Shown here one piece after another: positions 11,438 to 22,314 of a DNA stretch of 64,000 nt (position 1 is its first letter; every line of letters starts with the position of its first letter). The DNA is taken from positions 136,501 to 200,500 of the forward strand of contig OX637639.1 of the NCBI GenBank assembly GCA_951802195.1, given 5' to 3'. Origin of the DNA: Tausonia pullulans. Its lineage: Eukaryota; Basidiomycota; Tremellomycetes; Cystofilobasidiales; Mrakiaceae. The position numbers were made by a program, and so were the translations under genes. The notes beneath the pieces are model-generated. The model did no database searches, was not told the origin of the DNA, and saw nothing but the letters and a program-made list of their open reading frames with translations.

Positions 11438-12719
11438 TCACTTGATGAACCTGGAGATGAAGACGGAGGTCAGTCCGTATCTGAGGGAGAGAGAAAGAAC
11501 AGTTGAGAGAGATTGGGTACTCACTTGCCCATGAACTTGCCTGGAGGTGGAGGGAAGAATGGAGGCGTCCGTCAGCAGGAGGACGAGAGAGCAAGGGTGA
11601 TCGTGAATTCTTACGATGGAACTCGGACCGGAGCAGGTCGTTGACAAACTCCTTCTTTTTGTTCTTGTCCTCCGTGCCTGCCGCCTGGTTCTTGAAGATA
11701 ACATCTGGGAGGTTGAAGCTCGAACGTCAGCTTTCGTTACTTCCGATAGGGCTTACCGCACTCACCATCGTCCCACCTCCTCCCGACCTTGAACGACGAC
11801 GACGTCCCTGCCTCACTCTCTCCGGAAGACTGGCCTAGCGCAGCAGCAAGATTGAGCAGCGGGTTGCCCGTTGCGATCTCGTGCTCGCGGTCGACCTGGT
11901 CGGCTTCGGCGGCGAGGGCCTCGATTCGGGCCTTCTCCTCGGCGCGCTCGCGCTTGATTTTCTCGAGCTCACGTAGGAGCTCGGCAGTGTCATCCTCGTC
12001 TGAGTCGGAGTCGGAGTCCGAGTTCGAGGAATCGGAGCTGAGAGAGTCGCAACGGAGGTTAGCACAAGAGAGGGAGCGGCGACGCGTCGCGCGACTTGAC
12101 TTCGAACTCGAACTCACTCGTCGTCGTCGTCCTTCGCCTTGCCCTTGCCCTTGGCATCAGCGGCATTCTTGGTGCTGTCTCCCTCCTCCTCATCGTCGTC
12201 GTCGTCGTCCCGATCCAGCCCAACAACGCTCTCGAGCATCTTCCTCCTCTTCGCGTCTCCCCCTTCCTCCCCCTTCGCCTCACCATCAACAATAGCAACC
12301 CCATCCAGCAAAAGCGGCGGCAGCGGTCCCAACCCCATCGTCTTCCGCTTCTTATCCTGCGCCTTCCGCTCGGCAATCAACAGCTCCCGACGGAGATCGG
12401 CGGAGGTGACTTCGGCGGTGGAAGTCTGGCCTGGCTGACGGAATTTAAGCTTGGTGTGCGACGCCATGTCCTTGTCGGAGTACTGGCGCGAACCGCCTTT
12501 CGTTTCGCGGCCCATGGCCGGGTCTGAAGAGGGTAAGTAGGTCAGCATGGGTGCGAAGACGCGCAATTGAACACGCGCGCGCCACGAGCACAGATACAAA
12601 GGTCAACTGACTCCAGGTGGGCCTCTGTGAATCAGAAGGGAGAGAGAATCAGTCATGTAACTGAATGAGAGAAAGCAGACAGCGCCAAGGTGGGAGCCAC
12701 GTACGTGAGCGTTGGACAT
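11438..12719 (-). CDS. CWC15: Spliceosome component Cwc15 (Cwf15/AD-002 family)
   Basis: Core component of the Cdc5/Prp19 complex of the activated spliceosome, nuclear. Seven exons join in phase to 274 residues: 12719-12705, 12624-12612, 12523-12118, 12037-11766, 11704-11615, 11540-11525, 11450-11438. The N-terminus MSNAHRPTW, then SDKDMASHTKLKFRQPGQT, is the family signature; the centre is Asp/Glu/Lys-rich; the C-terminus keeps the conserved GNPLLNL, RRWDDDVIFKN and LRSEFHRKFMGKFIK blocks. Exons of 13, 15, 16 and 13 nt make automated models likely to fail at both ends. Assignment is secure. Confidence 0.95.
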
Positions 12720-13146
12720 GTTGGAGAGGAGAAGTCGAAAGGAGTGTTGGGAGGGGAGAAGGCTGGCAGGAACCGGGGAACTCGTCAGTCAGAGAGGAAG
12801 ACAGGACATGACGAGCCAATTGAGCAGTAGAAGGTAGGTCTTACAGAGTTACGGCCCAGAGTCAATGAGCCCGGATGATAGTCTGGCGACAACCGAGAGG
12901 AAGCGGACGGCGCGAGGGTCGACGACGGCAAGTGAGGTCGGTGGCGCGACAACCGTGGGAAATTCAAACAGGCCGCCCACCACCTCGCCGACGCGTCCAG
13001 TGTGCCAGGCGGGCCCTGTCTATCCCACAACTGTCACCACCCTCGAGCCACTCAGTCCTCTTGCTCCATGTCGACTCTACCACCCTAGCATCTCTCACAC
13101 TTCATCCTTTGCCTTCAAGGAAACTTGGTGCCAGTCCTCTTGACGA
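12720..13146. promoter_or_regulatory. Divergent intergenic region, CWC15 / SHLD2-like
   Basis: The 427 bp lie between two divergent start codons and must hold both promoters. No TATA box or clear motif stands out. A 92-codon plus frame at 12865 shows no protein character. Confidence 0.55.
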
Positions 13147-15407
13147 ATGTCAGCTCCAGCTTCACCTCCTCCTGCACCATTGGTGACCATCTTCGTGGGT
13201 GCCCCGACCCGGGGAGAGGTCCTCCATGCTCTCAAGCAGCCCACCAAGGGAAGCAGCAACCTCGATTCCACGCGTCTACACCAGCCGGTGTTTCTCTGGA
13301 AGTCAGTCACCTCGACGCTCCAGCCTGAGCGATTGCCAACCCTGCCTCAAGATCAACAGCACCGTCTTGTGCCTGGGCCTTCGCTCCCATTCCCTTCCAA
13401 TCACCCAACAGTATCTGCTTCTTCCTTTCTAGGAATGGATACTCGGCGAAGACAGTCCTCCCCTCCTCAGTCTTCGCCCCTCCTCGCCGCAGCGCGCTCA
13501 TTGTCCCCGGAGAAGCAGCGCGAATCCGCCACCGACTCCAAATCAGAGCACGTCCACACATCTTCCGCCTCCGAACCGACCATCACTGTCGGGGGCTCCT
13601 TGTTGCTCGAGAAGACGGGACCTTCGTCTGAGAGACGAGAGACGAGGAACTGCGAGCCCGAGAAGACGTCTCTTAGTGGATCGACAAGGAGTTCGGAAAG
13701 CCAACAGCAGCAGGGACAGGGGCAGGGGCAGGTGCTCTCGACGGGCGCTAGGGCGAAGGGAACTTTGAGTGTAGTCAGGGAGGAGGACGTTTATGTCGGT
13801 GAGTCTGAGTGGGTGGCGGAGCAAGGCCCAACGAGGGAAAGAAGTCGCTGATCCTCACTCCCTCTTGTCCTCTCCACCGTAAGACGTGTCAAACTATTGG
13901 ACCCAGCCGGGACGAAAAGCCCAAGAAGAGAGTCGTCTTATTGCAGCGGCATCGCTCTTCGACCGCTCCATACCGAGGATCGAACAAACCCCCTGGCCGG
14001 ACACAACGGCTCAGACGGCTCAGACCACAATGATCACGAAGGCCACTGATGTGGCGGCTGACGAGACGGTCTATTCGGATATCTCGCTTGACTTTGTTGC
14101 CATCGACGAGGCGATGTTGCAATCATCAGCGGTTCGGGAGAAGACGGCGACTGCTGCCACTGCGCCTGGTGCGTCGCCCCTCACTTGCTCATGTGGCTCA
14201 CCTATAATCTTAATCAATTTTAATCCTCAGAATCTGGACGGAACGACAGCCAGTCTCAGGCCTCCCAATCCCTCCCTTCTCCCTTCCTCAAGCCCGAGCG
14301 ACACTGTCTAACGAGCGGGCGTATGCATGTCCTATATCCACCTCCACCACCAACTACTCAGTCGACCTCCTCGTCAGACAACGCAAAAGGAAGCGACGAT
14401 TCCGGCAAGGTGGAGAGATTGACGAAGCAGGACGGCGATTCATTCCGCGGGAAAAGGCGCATGGTAGTGGAGGAGGAAGACGAAGGTGCGTGTTTCGAAG
14501 AGCAAGGGCGGAACCGAGGACTGATTCTTTGTCATCAGATGCCAGCCTCCTCCCAGACCTCATTGAATCTCAGCTCTCCCTTCGCCGCTCCCAAACGCGC
14601 TCTCAGACGCGCTCTCAGACGCGCTCGCGTGTGCTCACTGCTGCCTCTCAACAGCAGGACGACAATTACGACGAGACATCTGTCTCCTCCCTTGACTTCT
14701 CCTTCCTCCTTACCCAACCCCCCACCAACCCTGGAAATACCTCGACCACCCCCACTCTAGACACCACCCACCCCCTTATCCGCGTCAACCACCTCACCCC
14801 CCTCTCGACAGCCTATTCCACGCCCCTCGCCGACCTCCCTGCGACCGTGTCCCTCCTCGTTGTCATCACTTCCGTCGAGCTTACTTCGTTCTCCATGCCG
14901 GACGGGGAAACGTACACTCGGGGTATCGTGGGCGTCACGGATGGGCGGACGACAGGGGAGGTGAGTAGTTGGGGGGACGTAGCGATGGAATGGTGTTATG
15001 GGGAGGGGAGAGTCGGCATGTTGAGGAGGAGAGATGTAGTGCTTTTTGAGAGTGGGTGGTGCTCCCAGACCCTTCCCTCCCCCCAAAGCACTCAGGAACT
15101 GATGCCGTGCTTTCAAGGGATCAAGCTCTTTGCGCAAAAGCCTTCCGCAGGCGGATCCGCCAAAGGCCACGGCGCCCAACAGCGTCGTCGCCCAGCCCAG
15201 CCGGCCCTCCAGACGACGACGGCCTCGACGTTCCGCGTTTACTACCGGTGCAGCGAGCCTCGGATGGCTGAGGAAGAGGAGGGCCACCGAAGTGGGGAGT
15301 GGGCGAGGACGCACGTCAATCTGACGTTTGCGAATAGCGATTTGGGAATCGGACGAGTGAGGAGGCTGAAGGAGATGATAGAGAAGGGAGAGGTCGGGGG
15401 CGGTTGA
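13147..15407 (+). CDS. Shieldin subunit 2 (SHLD2/FAM35A)-like protein with OB fold
   Basis: Five exons join in phase to 664 residues: 13147-13798, 13884-14168, 14231-14485, 14539-15051, 15118-15407. The N-terminus has PLVTIFVGAPT, which matches the extreme N-terminus of vertebrate SHLD2 (VHIFWGAPI, from memory), the part that contacts SHLD3-REV7; a downstream VFLWKSVTS may match its DPWKKIQLL. About 450 disordered Ser/Gln/Thr-rich residues follow, including an SQTR tandem near residue 415. The C-terminal part (about 490-645) reads as an OB fold: VSLLVVITSVELTSFSMPDGE, then GIVGVTDGRTTGEVSSWGD, then MLRRRDVVLFE and ASTFRVYYRC, in the order of strands of SHLD2 OB1. If right, it would act in the nucleus on single-stranded DNA at broken ends or telomeres. 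The coding evidence is firm; the family name is inference. A generic OB-fold protein (RPA- or Stn1-like) is the alternative. The last intron (15052-15117, 66 bp) is open in frame. Confidence 0.7.
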
Positions 15408-15474
15408 CAACCCAATTGAGGAGATTCATCCGATCCATCAAAACATTTCTAGCCAAGTCTTGTCCTGCTGCCCC

Positions 15475-18400
15475 TCACGCATGGAACGTGATCTCCCAAA
15501 GCCGGACGACCGCGTCCGCCCCACCACTCGCAATCGTCTTCTCCCCGACCCACTCGACGCCGCTGACTCCGCCCGCATGCGCATTGGAGATCTTGATAGA
15601 CCGAAGTGGTTTCTCAACGCTCCAGACGAAGACGTTGGTGTCGAGCGACGCTGAGGCGCAGTGTCGGCCATCCGGGGACCATCGGAGGGAGGTGATGCGA
15701 CCCGTGTGGGAGGACCACCGGGAGGAGATCTTGATCTTCTGGTCGGGGACGGAGTAGACTTGAATTTTCCCTGCGGACTGCAGATAACGAAGTAAAGTTT
15801 TCAGCAAAGGTCGCAGGAGGGCGAGAATGGGCTGGACGAGACGCACGTCTCCCGCGGCGAGAAGGTCCCCGGTCGGGGTGAAGGCGAGCGAGTAGACGGC
15901 GCCCTTGTTATCGGTGAAGGTCATCGCCGGCGAGGCGGCCTCCAAGGAACCGACCCCTTCGAGAGAATAAAGGTGGATGCTCTTAGACTAGCGAAGAAGA
16001 AGAAAGAGGATGAGTCAGCGCAGCATGATAGGGCGGGAGACAAGTGGACTGCCTACCTCCAGTCCGACTGCAACGAGAAGCGAGTCCGCCTGCTTGGTGA
16101 CGGCCAGACTGAGGACGCGCTCGCCCTTGAAGGACTTGGATGCAATCTTCTTTCCACCCTGGAGGACATCGACGCTCTCACCCGTAGCGACAAAGGCGAA
16201 CTCGCCGTCAACAGTCGAGACGAGCGCGGTCGGTTGGGCGCCAGTCGGGACGGACGTCGACAAGAAGCCCTGAGCTGGAGAGACCTCCCGAACGCAGTCA
16301 TCCCACCCAGCAGTGTAGACCTTGTCTCCGTTAGAGCCAGCAATATCGACAACTTGTCCCGAGTGACCTGTGCCCTCGACGGGCTGCCAGCCAGCCGCTC
16401 CGCCGACCTCGAAGCGCTTCAGGCCGCCATCGAAGCTACCGGCCCAGAAGGTGCGTTGACTGCTTTCAGCACCGCTGATGCCGACGGCTGTGATACCCTT
16501 GGTGGGGCCGTAGAGCGTCTGGACCTGCTCCGAGGCGCGAAGGTCGAGGAGGTTGAGCGTGCCGTCGAGGGAGAGTGAGGCGAGCGTCGAGGGCGTAAGG
16601 AAGCTGAGGCCGAGCTGTTGAGATGAGGGGAGGGTGATACCCGTAAGGGCGGAGAGGTCGAAGGTGTGCGTCGCCTGCGAGGTCGAGGTCGAGTAGAGCT
16701 GAACAATTGACGAGGCCGAAGCAGTTGCGAGCGTGGACGAGTCGGGCGAGAAGGCGAGGGAGTACTGCGGGAATTTTACAGGGTATCAGCCACGCAGCTA
16801 GCAGTGGACACTTGGAAGAGAAGACTCACAAGCGAGCCCGATGACTTTCCAGAGGTGAGCTCAGCCTTCTGCTCACCCTCGGCTCCGTCGTACAGGAAGG
16901 CCTTGCCGTCTGCGCCGACCGAGGCGAGTAGCTCTCCGTCGGGGGAGAAGGCGACGTCGTTGACGAAGGTCGAGTGCGACTTAATGGTCTGGAGCGAGAG
17001 CGAGCGATCAGCAACATAATGTCTTCCGCCACCTGATCGGACGAACCTTGGAAAACTTGTAGGGCACACCGCTCATAAAGACGATCGTCCCGTCATCCGA
17101 GCCGGTCGCGGCGCGGAAAGGCCGCTTGGATCGGATGGCGACGGCGTTAACGGCCTTGCTGTGGCCGATGATCTCGCCGCACGAGCTGCCTGAGTCGGCG
17201 AGGAACGCCTTGCCGAAGCTGGGGAGAGGGAGGTCGTCAGCTCTCAACTACTTCACGCGACACACGTATTAGAGCCGACGCACCTCTCCCGACCATCCCC
17301 TCCAACGATGATCCGCTTGCTCTCTCCGTCCCAGGCGAGGTCGTTTATCTTGCCGCCCATGACGCCTTTCATCTCGAGCTTGAGGATCTGATCTGTTCCA
17401 GCGATGTCCCAGACGCGAACGGTTCCGGTCTGGTCCGCCGAGGCGCAGTAGTAGCCCGAAGGCGAGATACGAGCGACGGTGGTTGGGGAGTTGTGTTCTG
17501 TCGTGGCAGGAGCGTTCAACGTGAATCGAAGAGGCGCGTGAAAGGGGGTGACGCACGGGTATAGGTGACCGACTGGAGGGGAGACTGTGATCGAAATTGA
17601 CGGTTAAGTCAGCTACGACCAGCGGGTTAGCAGTGTGCTGACGCTTACTCGAATGTCACGGATCTAGAAGAGACGGGTAAGAGAGGCTGGTCAGGGCTGA
17701 AGCACAGTGCGCAGTTGTGAGTGCGTGCGAGCGCGCTGACAAGGGCCACTTACAACTACGGTCTTGTCGTTCGTGTAAACGAGACGCTCTCCCTTGGCGT
17801 CGGTGCTGAGCTTGGTCGCGCGACCCCTTGGATGAGAGGCAGTGTGGGCATCAGGACTCTCCAAGGGGCAAACGCGTCGAGCCAGAGAAGCAGATTTAAA
17901 TGAGTTGCCCAACTTCCTCCTCTAGATCGACAGAAACTACTCCCCGTCCTGATTGCCAAGCGAAGACAACATAGGCCGACAAGAGGATAGCCAACTCGAC
18001 CAGCATCGCCTCAAGCACGCGTCGAGGACTTCATCGCCATTCCCCAATTCGAAAACGTCTACGTCTCGATATCACCTCCCTCAACACAATCTAGAGAGTG
18101 CTTTGACACTCGGCTCTCCACGCGGCGAGTCGAGCTCCCTCGTTGACGCGAGCCAGCCGTCATCCAGATCAGCACTAGCCTGATCGAGCGCGTCAGCGCT
18201 CGGATCCTCGTCGTACCCTCGCTCCCGACCCCTCGTCCACATTCCCTCCTACCCTCGGCTGGACTTTCAGCAGTCAGTAAGTTCTACATATGTCTATTCT
18301 CCTCTCCAGAAGATCAAAACACCCTCTGGCAGCAGCAGCTGCCGCCGTATCGAGGGGCCAACAGCCGTCATTGTCGTCATCTCCCTCCCTATTCCCCCTC

Positions 18401-18500
18401 CTCCGGGCAAGAACTCCTCACTCACGCTTCCTGCCGTTCACTAGACTCACCTCGTCGTCTGCGGGTTCGGCGGGTAGATCGAGCTCTTGGCAAAGGACAT
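15475..18500 (-). CDS. AIP1: Actin-interacting protein 1 (Aip1/WDR1), WD40 protein
   Basis: Works with cofilin to disassemble actin filaments at cortical patches. Ten exons join in phase to 620 residues: 18500-18451, 17826-17754, 17663-17649, 17584-17557, 17497-17284, 17218-17047, 16988-16830, 16764-16057, 15987-15847, 15777-15475. The length fits the family (about 600). The start [18 protein letters not shown], the [16 protein letters not shown] and GGDGRE blocks and WD repeats across two seven-bladed propellers are typical. It ends in [11 protein letters not shown]. Exon 3 is only 15 nt. Intron 1 is 624 bp, ten times the usual length here, and may hold regulatory DNA or an intronic RNA. Assignment is secure. 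Confidence 0.95.
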
Positions 18501-18722
18501 GACGGGGCGGTGGAAACTGATGATGATTGAGGGGCGCTCCTGTCCGACGCGAGGGATGGGATAGGAGAGGCGCGCTGACGTTGAGAGGACGAGCGAGAAG
18601 GGTTGTGCGCCCTCAGTTTCCGAGGTGCTTTCTTTTCCCATTTTGCCTTGGAAGATTAAAATAAACGTACAACATAAAAGAAAAAAAAAACAAGAAAAAA
18701 AACGATATGTCTATACGGAGAG

Positions 18723-21711
18723 CTACTTCGTCACCTCCTCTTCTATTCGCTTTGCCATTGTCTCCTCCCTCTTCTGCTCCGCCGCCTGCTCATCACCGTC
18801 AACCCCCCGCGCATCCTTTTCCGAGCTTGCCACGGCAACCCCCTTCTCCATGTCCTGCTGCTTCCTCTCCTCCTTCGAGAGCTTGTGCCTCGCAGCCCAC
18901 TCCTTCGCCTGGGCCCTCTGGGCCTCGTCATCCCCCCGGTTGAGCGAATGATGCTTGACGAAGCCAACGACGAGGAAGAAGGAGATGGCGGCGCATGGGA
19001 TGGTGAAGTACCAGACATGCCGGATGCCTTGGACGAAGGCTTTGACGGCTGTGGTGCGCTGGGAAAGGGTGAGATTGGGGAGGGTCGGGATGGAGGTTGG
19101 GGAGGAGGTGATGGCGGAGATGGTGTCTGGTGAGAAGGCGGCCTTGCGAAGAGTGGTCCTGAAGGCCGAGTCGTGAGTATGAGAGGAGGAGAGGCGAGAG
19201 AGAAAGAAAGGGGGAAGGGAGGGGGGAGGGGACTGACTGCACAGAGTTGTTGAGCAACGCCTGACAAATGGCAAGGGCGACAGTACCTCCAAGCAGGCGG
19301 ACAAACTGTGTCCATAAGAAGCCGGTCAACCCCAAAGCACGGCGAGAACTTTGTCCCTTTTTCCGCTCACATTGCGCGTCGCCGTCACAACGGCCATTTG
19401 TGACCGAGGCACAGCAGCTTGGGCCGCGATAAGGCCCGTCTGAGAGAAAGGAGGGACTGATTAGTTTCTCGACTCCTAGCGGGGCAGGGTGCGGGCTCAG
19501 GCTCACCTGGAATGTCTGCCCAGCCCCGCACCCGACGAGGATTTGATAGCCGACGATCTTGCTCAAGGAGCTCTTCTCGTCTGTTGATTCGAAGAGAGTC
19601 TGTCAGACCTACTATGAAGCACATTAGAAGGGGAGGACGCACCAAGTGTGCTGATCAATCCGAGACCGATGGACCAGATGATAAAGCCTCCGCAGAGGTT
19701 GTATCGGTACTCGCCCGTCTTGGAGACAATGAAGCCCGATAAGAAGGAGAAAAAGGTCTGGGGAATGATGAGGCCAACTGAGGGAGAAGAATGGGGGTCA
19801 GACAAGAGCAGAACATCATCGCGGTCTGTCAACTCACAGAGGAGGACGGCCGAACGCATCGCCGAGACTTGAAGCGCCACTTGAAAGTACTGCGGAAGAT
19901 AGTACAGGCTGACGTAGAAGCTGCAAGGACGGGCGACGTTTCAGCAGGGGTAAAACAACGTTGATTTATTCGAGGGGCAACTGACACGCAACCAGACAAG
20001 AACGTCGACGTCATAACACCAAAGACAGTCGGGTTCTTAAAGATGTGCATCGGAATGATGGCTGTTTTGGAGGAGTCAGCAGCCTTCACGTACTCTTCAA
20101 AAGGCCGGACTCACGCAGCGTAGCGACCTTGAGCTCTACCCATATGAAGAGACCCAAGAGGGCGACCCCGAGGAAGAGCGGAACGAGGACGGCCGCGCTG
20201 TCCCAGGCATACTGCGTTCCACCCCAGGAGATCGGGATGAGCAGCGAGATGGTCGCTGCGAGCGAGATGAGCGAGCCGGCGTAGTCGACCTTCTTCAACT
20301 TCTCCTTGAACGAGCCCCTGACTTGTTTGATCGGAAGCAGGAAAATGACAACGAGCGCCGAGGCGGCCGTAAGCGGAAGGTTAATCCACTGGGATGAGAA
20401 GAGAAGCGCGCATCAGGGACCATTCGAACACAAAGAAGAAAAAAAAAAGGGAGAAGGACGACACGCACGAAGCACCATCGCCAGGTGAGTTGTTCGGTGA
20501 AAACTCCTCCAAGCAAAGGGCCGAGCGAGTTGGAAGCAGCGACGACGACGCCCAAGATGCCTTGGTCTGGGTCGAAGCAATTTAATCAGGATGTGTACGA
20601 CTGGACTTGCTGATCCTTTACTCACACTTGCCGCGGTCACGAAGGGAGACAATGTCGGAAACGATAACCATGACACACGTCAAGATGCCTGAGAGAACCG
20701 GGCATGAAGAGTGAGCGGAGCGACAGAAATGAACACACAAGACAGGAGGGAGAAGACGTACCTCCGCCGCCGACGCCCGAGATGGCCCGGCAGACGATGA
20801 GCTGAATCAATGACTGGCTGAGAGCGCATCCCAGGCTACCGAAGAAGAAGACGGTGATGGCAAAAATAAGCACGATCTTGCGGCCCTGAAAATGCGAGTC
20901 ATGCGTAAGAAGGTATTCAAGGCAGCTTGGAGAGACGCCCACGTACAAAAATGTCGCTGAACCGGCCATAGAGTGGTTGGAAGCAAGTCGATGTGAGGAG
21001 ATAGCTGCGCCCGCGCAAAGGAAAGATCTCAGAGATAGCAAGACAGCGACGTCGAAAAGAAACGTACGACGTGGCGACCCAGGACGAGGTTTCGGATGAA
21101 CCAAATACGGCACCGATGGAGGGAAGTGCGGTGGAGACTGAGAGAGGAGAAGAGAAGTAGTGTGAGCAGGAAAAGGATCTAAGTGCTTCACTTCGGATCC
21201 GAGAGGCAAGAATTCACCGATAGTCTGGTCGATGAGGCAGGAGAAGAGGGAGAGGCTCAGGCCAGCAAAGATGATGAGGACCTGGGTCAACAATGCGGGG
21301 GGAGGGGGAAAGGGGGAGAAAGGTCAGTCATGAAGAAGACAGCCAGACGAGAGCGACACATCGTATGACGCTTGCGCGCGCTTCGATGTCAGGCCAGCAG
21401 CAAGGAAAACGAGCGCGACCCACCTGTCGGGTGGGCAGGAGATTAGTCTGGTCCGCAAGCGCGGCCTCGTGCTTTGACTCCTGAACCGCCGTCCCAGTAT
21501 TCTTGGAGTCCTTCCCTTCTGGAGGAGAGGAAGCACGGGGCGAAAGGTCTTCCCTCTCGACGGGCTTCGCCGATGCTGGCACGTCGTTGCCCAATGTCAA
21601 TTTTGGCTTGCCCTTCGTCGTGAGCTCCAGCTGGGGCTCAGGCGAGGGCGCTATCGTGGGCGTAGGAGAAGGCACAATTGAATGGGACTGAGAGGTAGAA
21701 GTTGTCCGCAT
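18723..21711 (-). CDS. MFS drug/amino-acid transporter, DHA2-like (14 spans)
   Basis: Plasma-membrane or vacuolar exporter of the major facilitator superfamily. Fifteen exons join in phase to 659 residues: 21711-21424, 21281-21218, 21137-21068, 21004-20947, 20885-20762, 20688-20626, 20566-20469, 20388-20115, 20061-19986, 19920-19838, 19777-19643, 19580-19507, 19439-19371, 19305-19238, 19158-18723. About 95 disordered residues precede the first span (VLIIFAGLSLSLFSCLIDQT). Signature blocks are SSWVATSYLLTS, YGRFSDIFGRK (motif A), GVGGGGILT, and NSLGPLLGGVF followed by TWRWCFWINLP (motif C region), as in fungal Vba/azole-type transporters. The C-terminal tail is charged (Lys/Glu). Substrate cannot be predicted. 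An upstream ATG at 21774 is possible. Confidence 0.9.
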
Positions 21712-22314
21712 TCTAGAGAGCAAGCGAGGGAGGTGGCTGTTGTGGGTGGCGAAGATGTGAATAGGATCTGCCACGATTCGGCAGGCAGGAAGGAGGAAAC
21801 GGACAACGCCGACACGGCTTCAGCGTCACGCATCGGCCCTGCCCGAGCCCGAAGCCAGATCGGCCGCTCAGCGCCGAGGGGGGCGGCCTCGAGTGGCCGA
21901 CCGCACGCTCGACGTGCTTGTATCGCTCTATTATTACGGTCTTGTGATACGAGCGTCGGAGCATGGAAGCTGGGAGTGAGGGGTCAGACGGGGGTTCCGG
22001 TACGACGACCAACTCAAGCAGTTGGCATCACTCGCAGATGAATCAGCGCCACATCAAACTGACCCCATACCCCACTCGCTCTCGTCCGAGGAGCTCACCC
22101 GCAGAACAGCGAGCACCCTCAGGACCAATGGAGAGCCCCATCCATCGCTGAAGTTCGCACAAGGGGAAGCATCTTTTCCAGCGCTGTCGTGGTCTCGCTC
22201 GCTCTGCGGCTTATTGGCTTCACTCACCTGTGCCGTCTCTAATTATCAAACAGCAGACTTCCATGTTCAAAAGCATTGATTTCATCCTCCTCCTCTTCTC
22301 CTCCTCCTTTTCTA
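21712..22314. other. Intergenic (MFS promoter side)
   Basis: About 600 bp between the ICE2 stop and the MFS start; both genes are on the minus strand. It should carry the MFS promoter. No gene seen; plus-strand frames at 21963 and 22022 lack protein character. Confidence 0.5.

Noticed and set aside
13147-15407. Assignment of the OB-fold protein as RPA or Stn1
   Set aside because: It lacks the zinc ribbon and multiple OB folds of RPA1 and the winged-helix layout of Stn1; the N-terminal IFVGAP text points to SHLD2 instead, though this is not proven.
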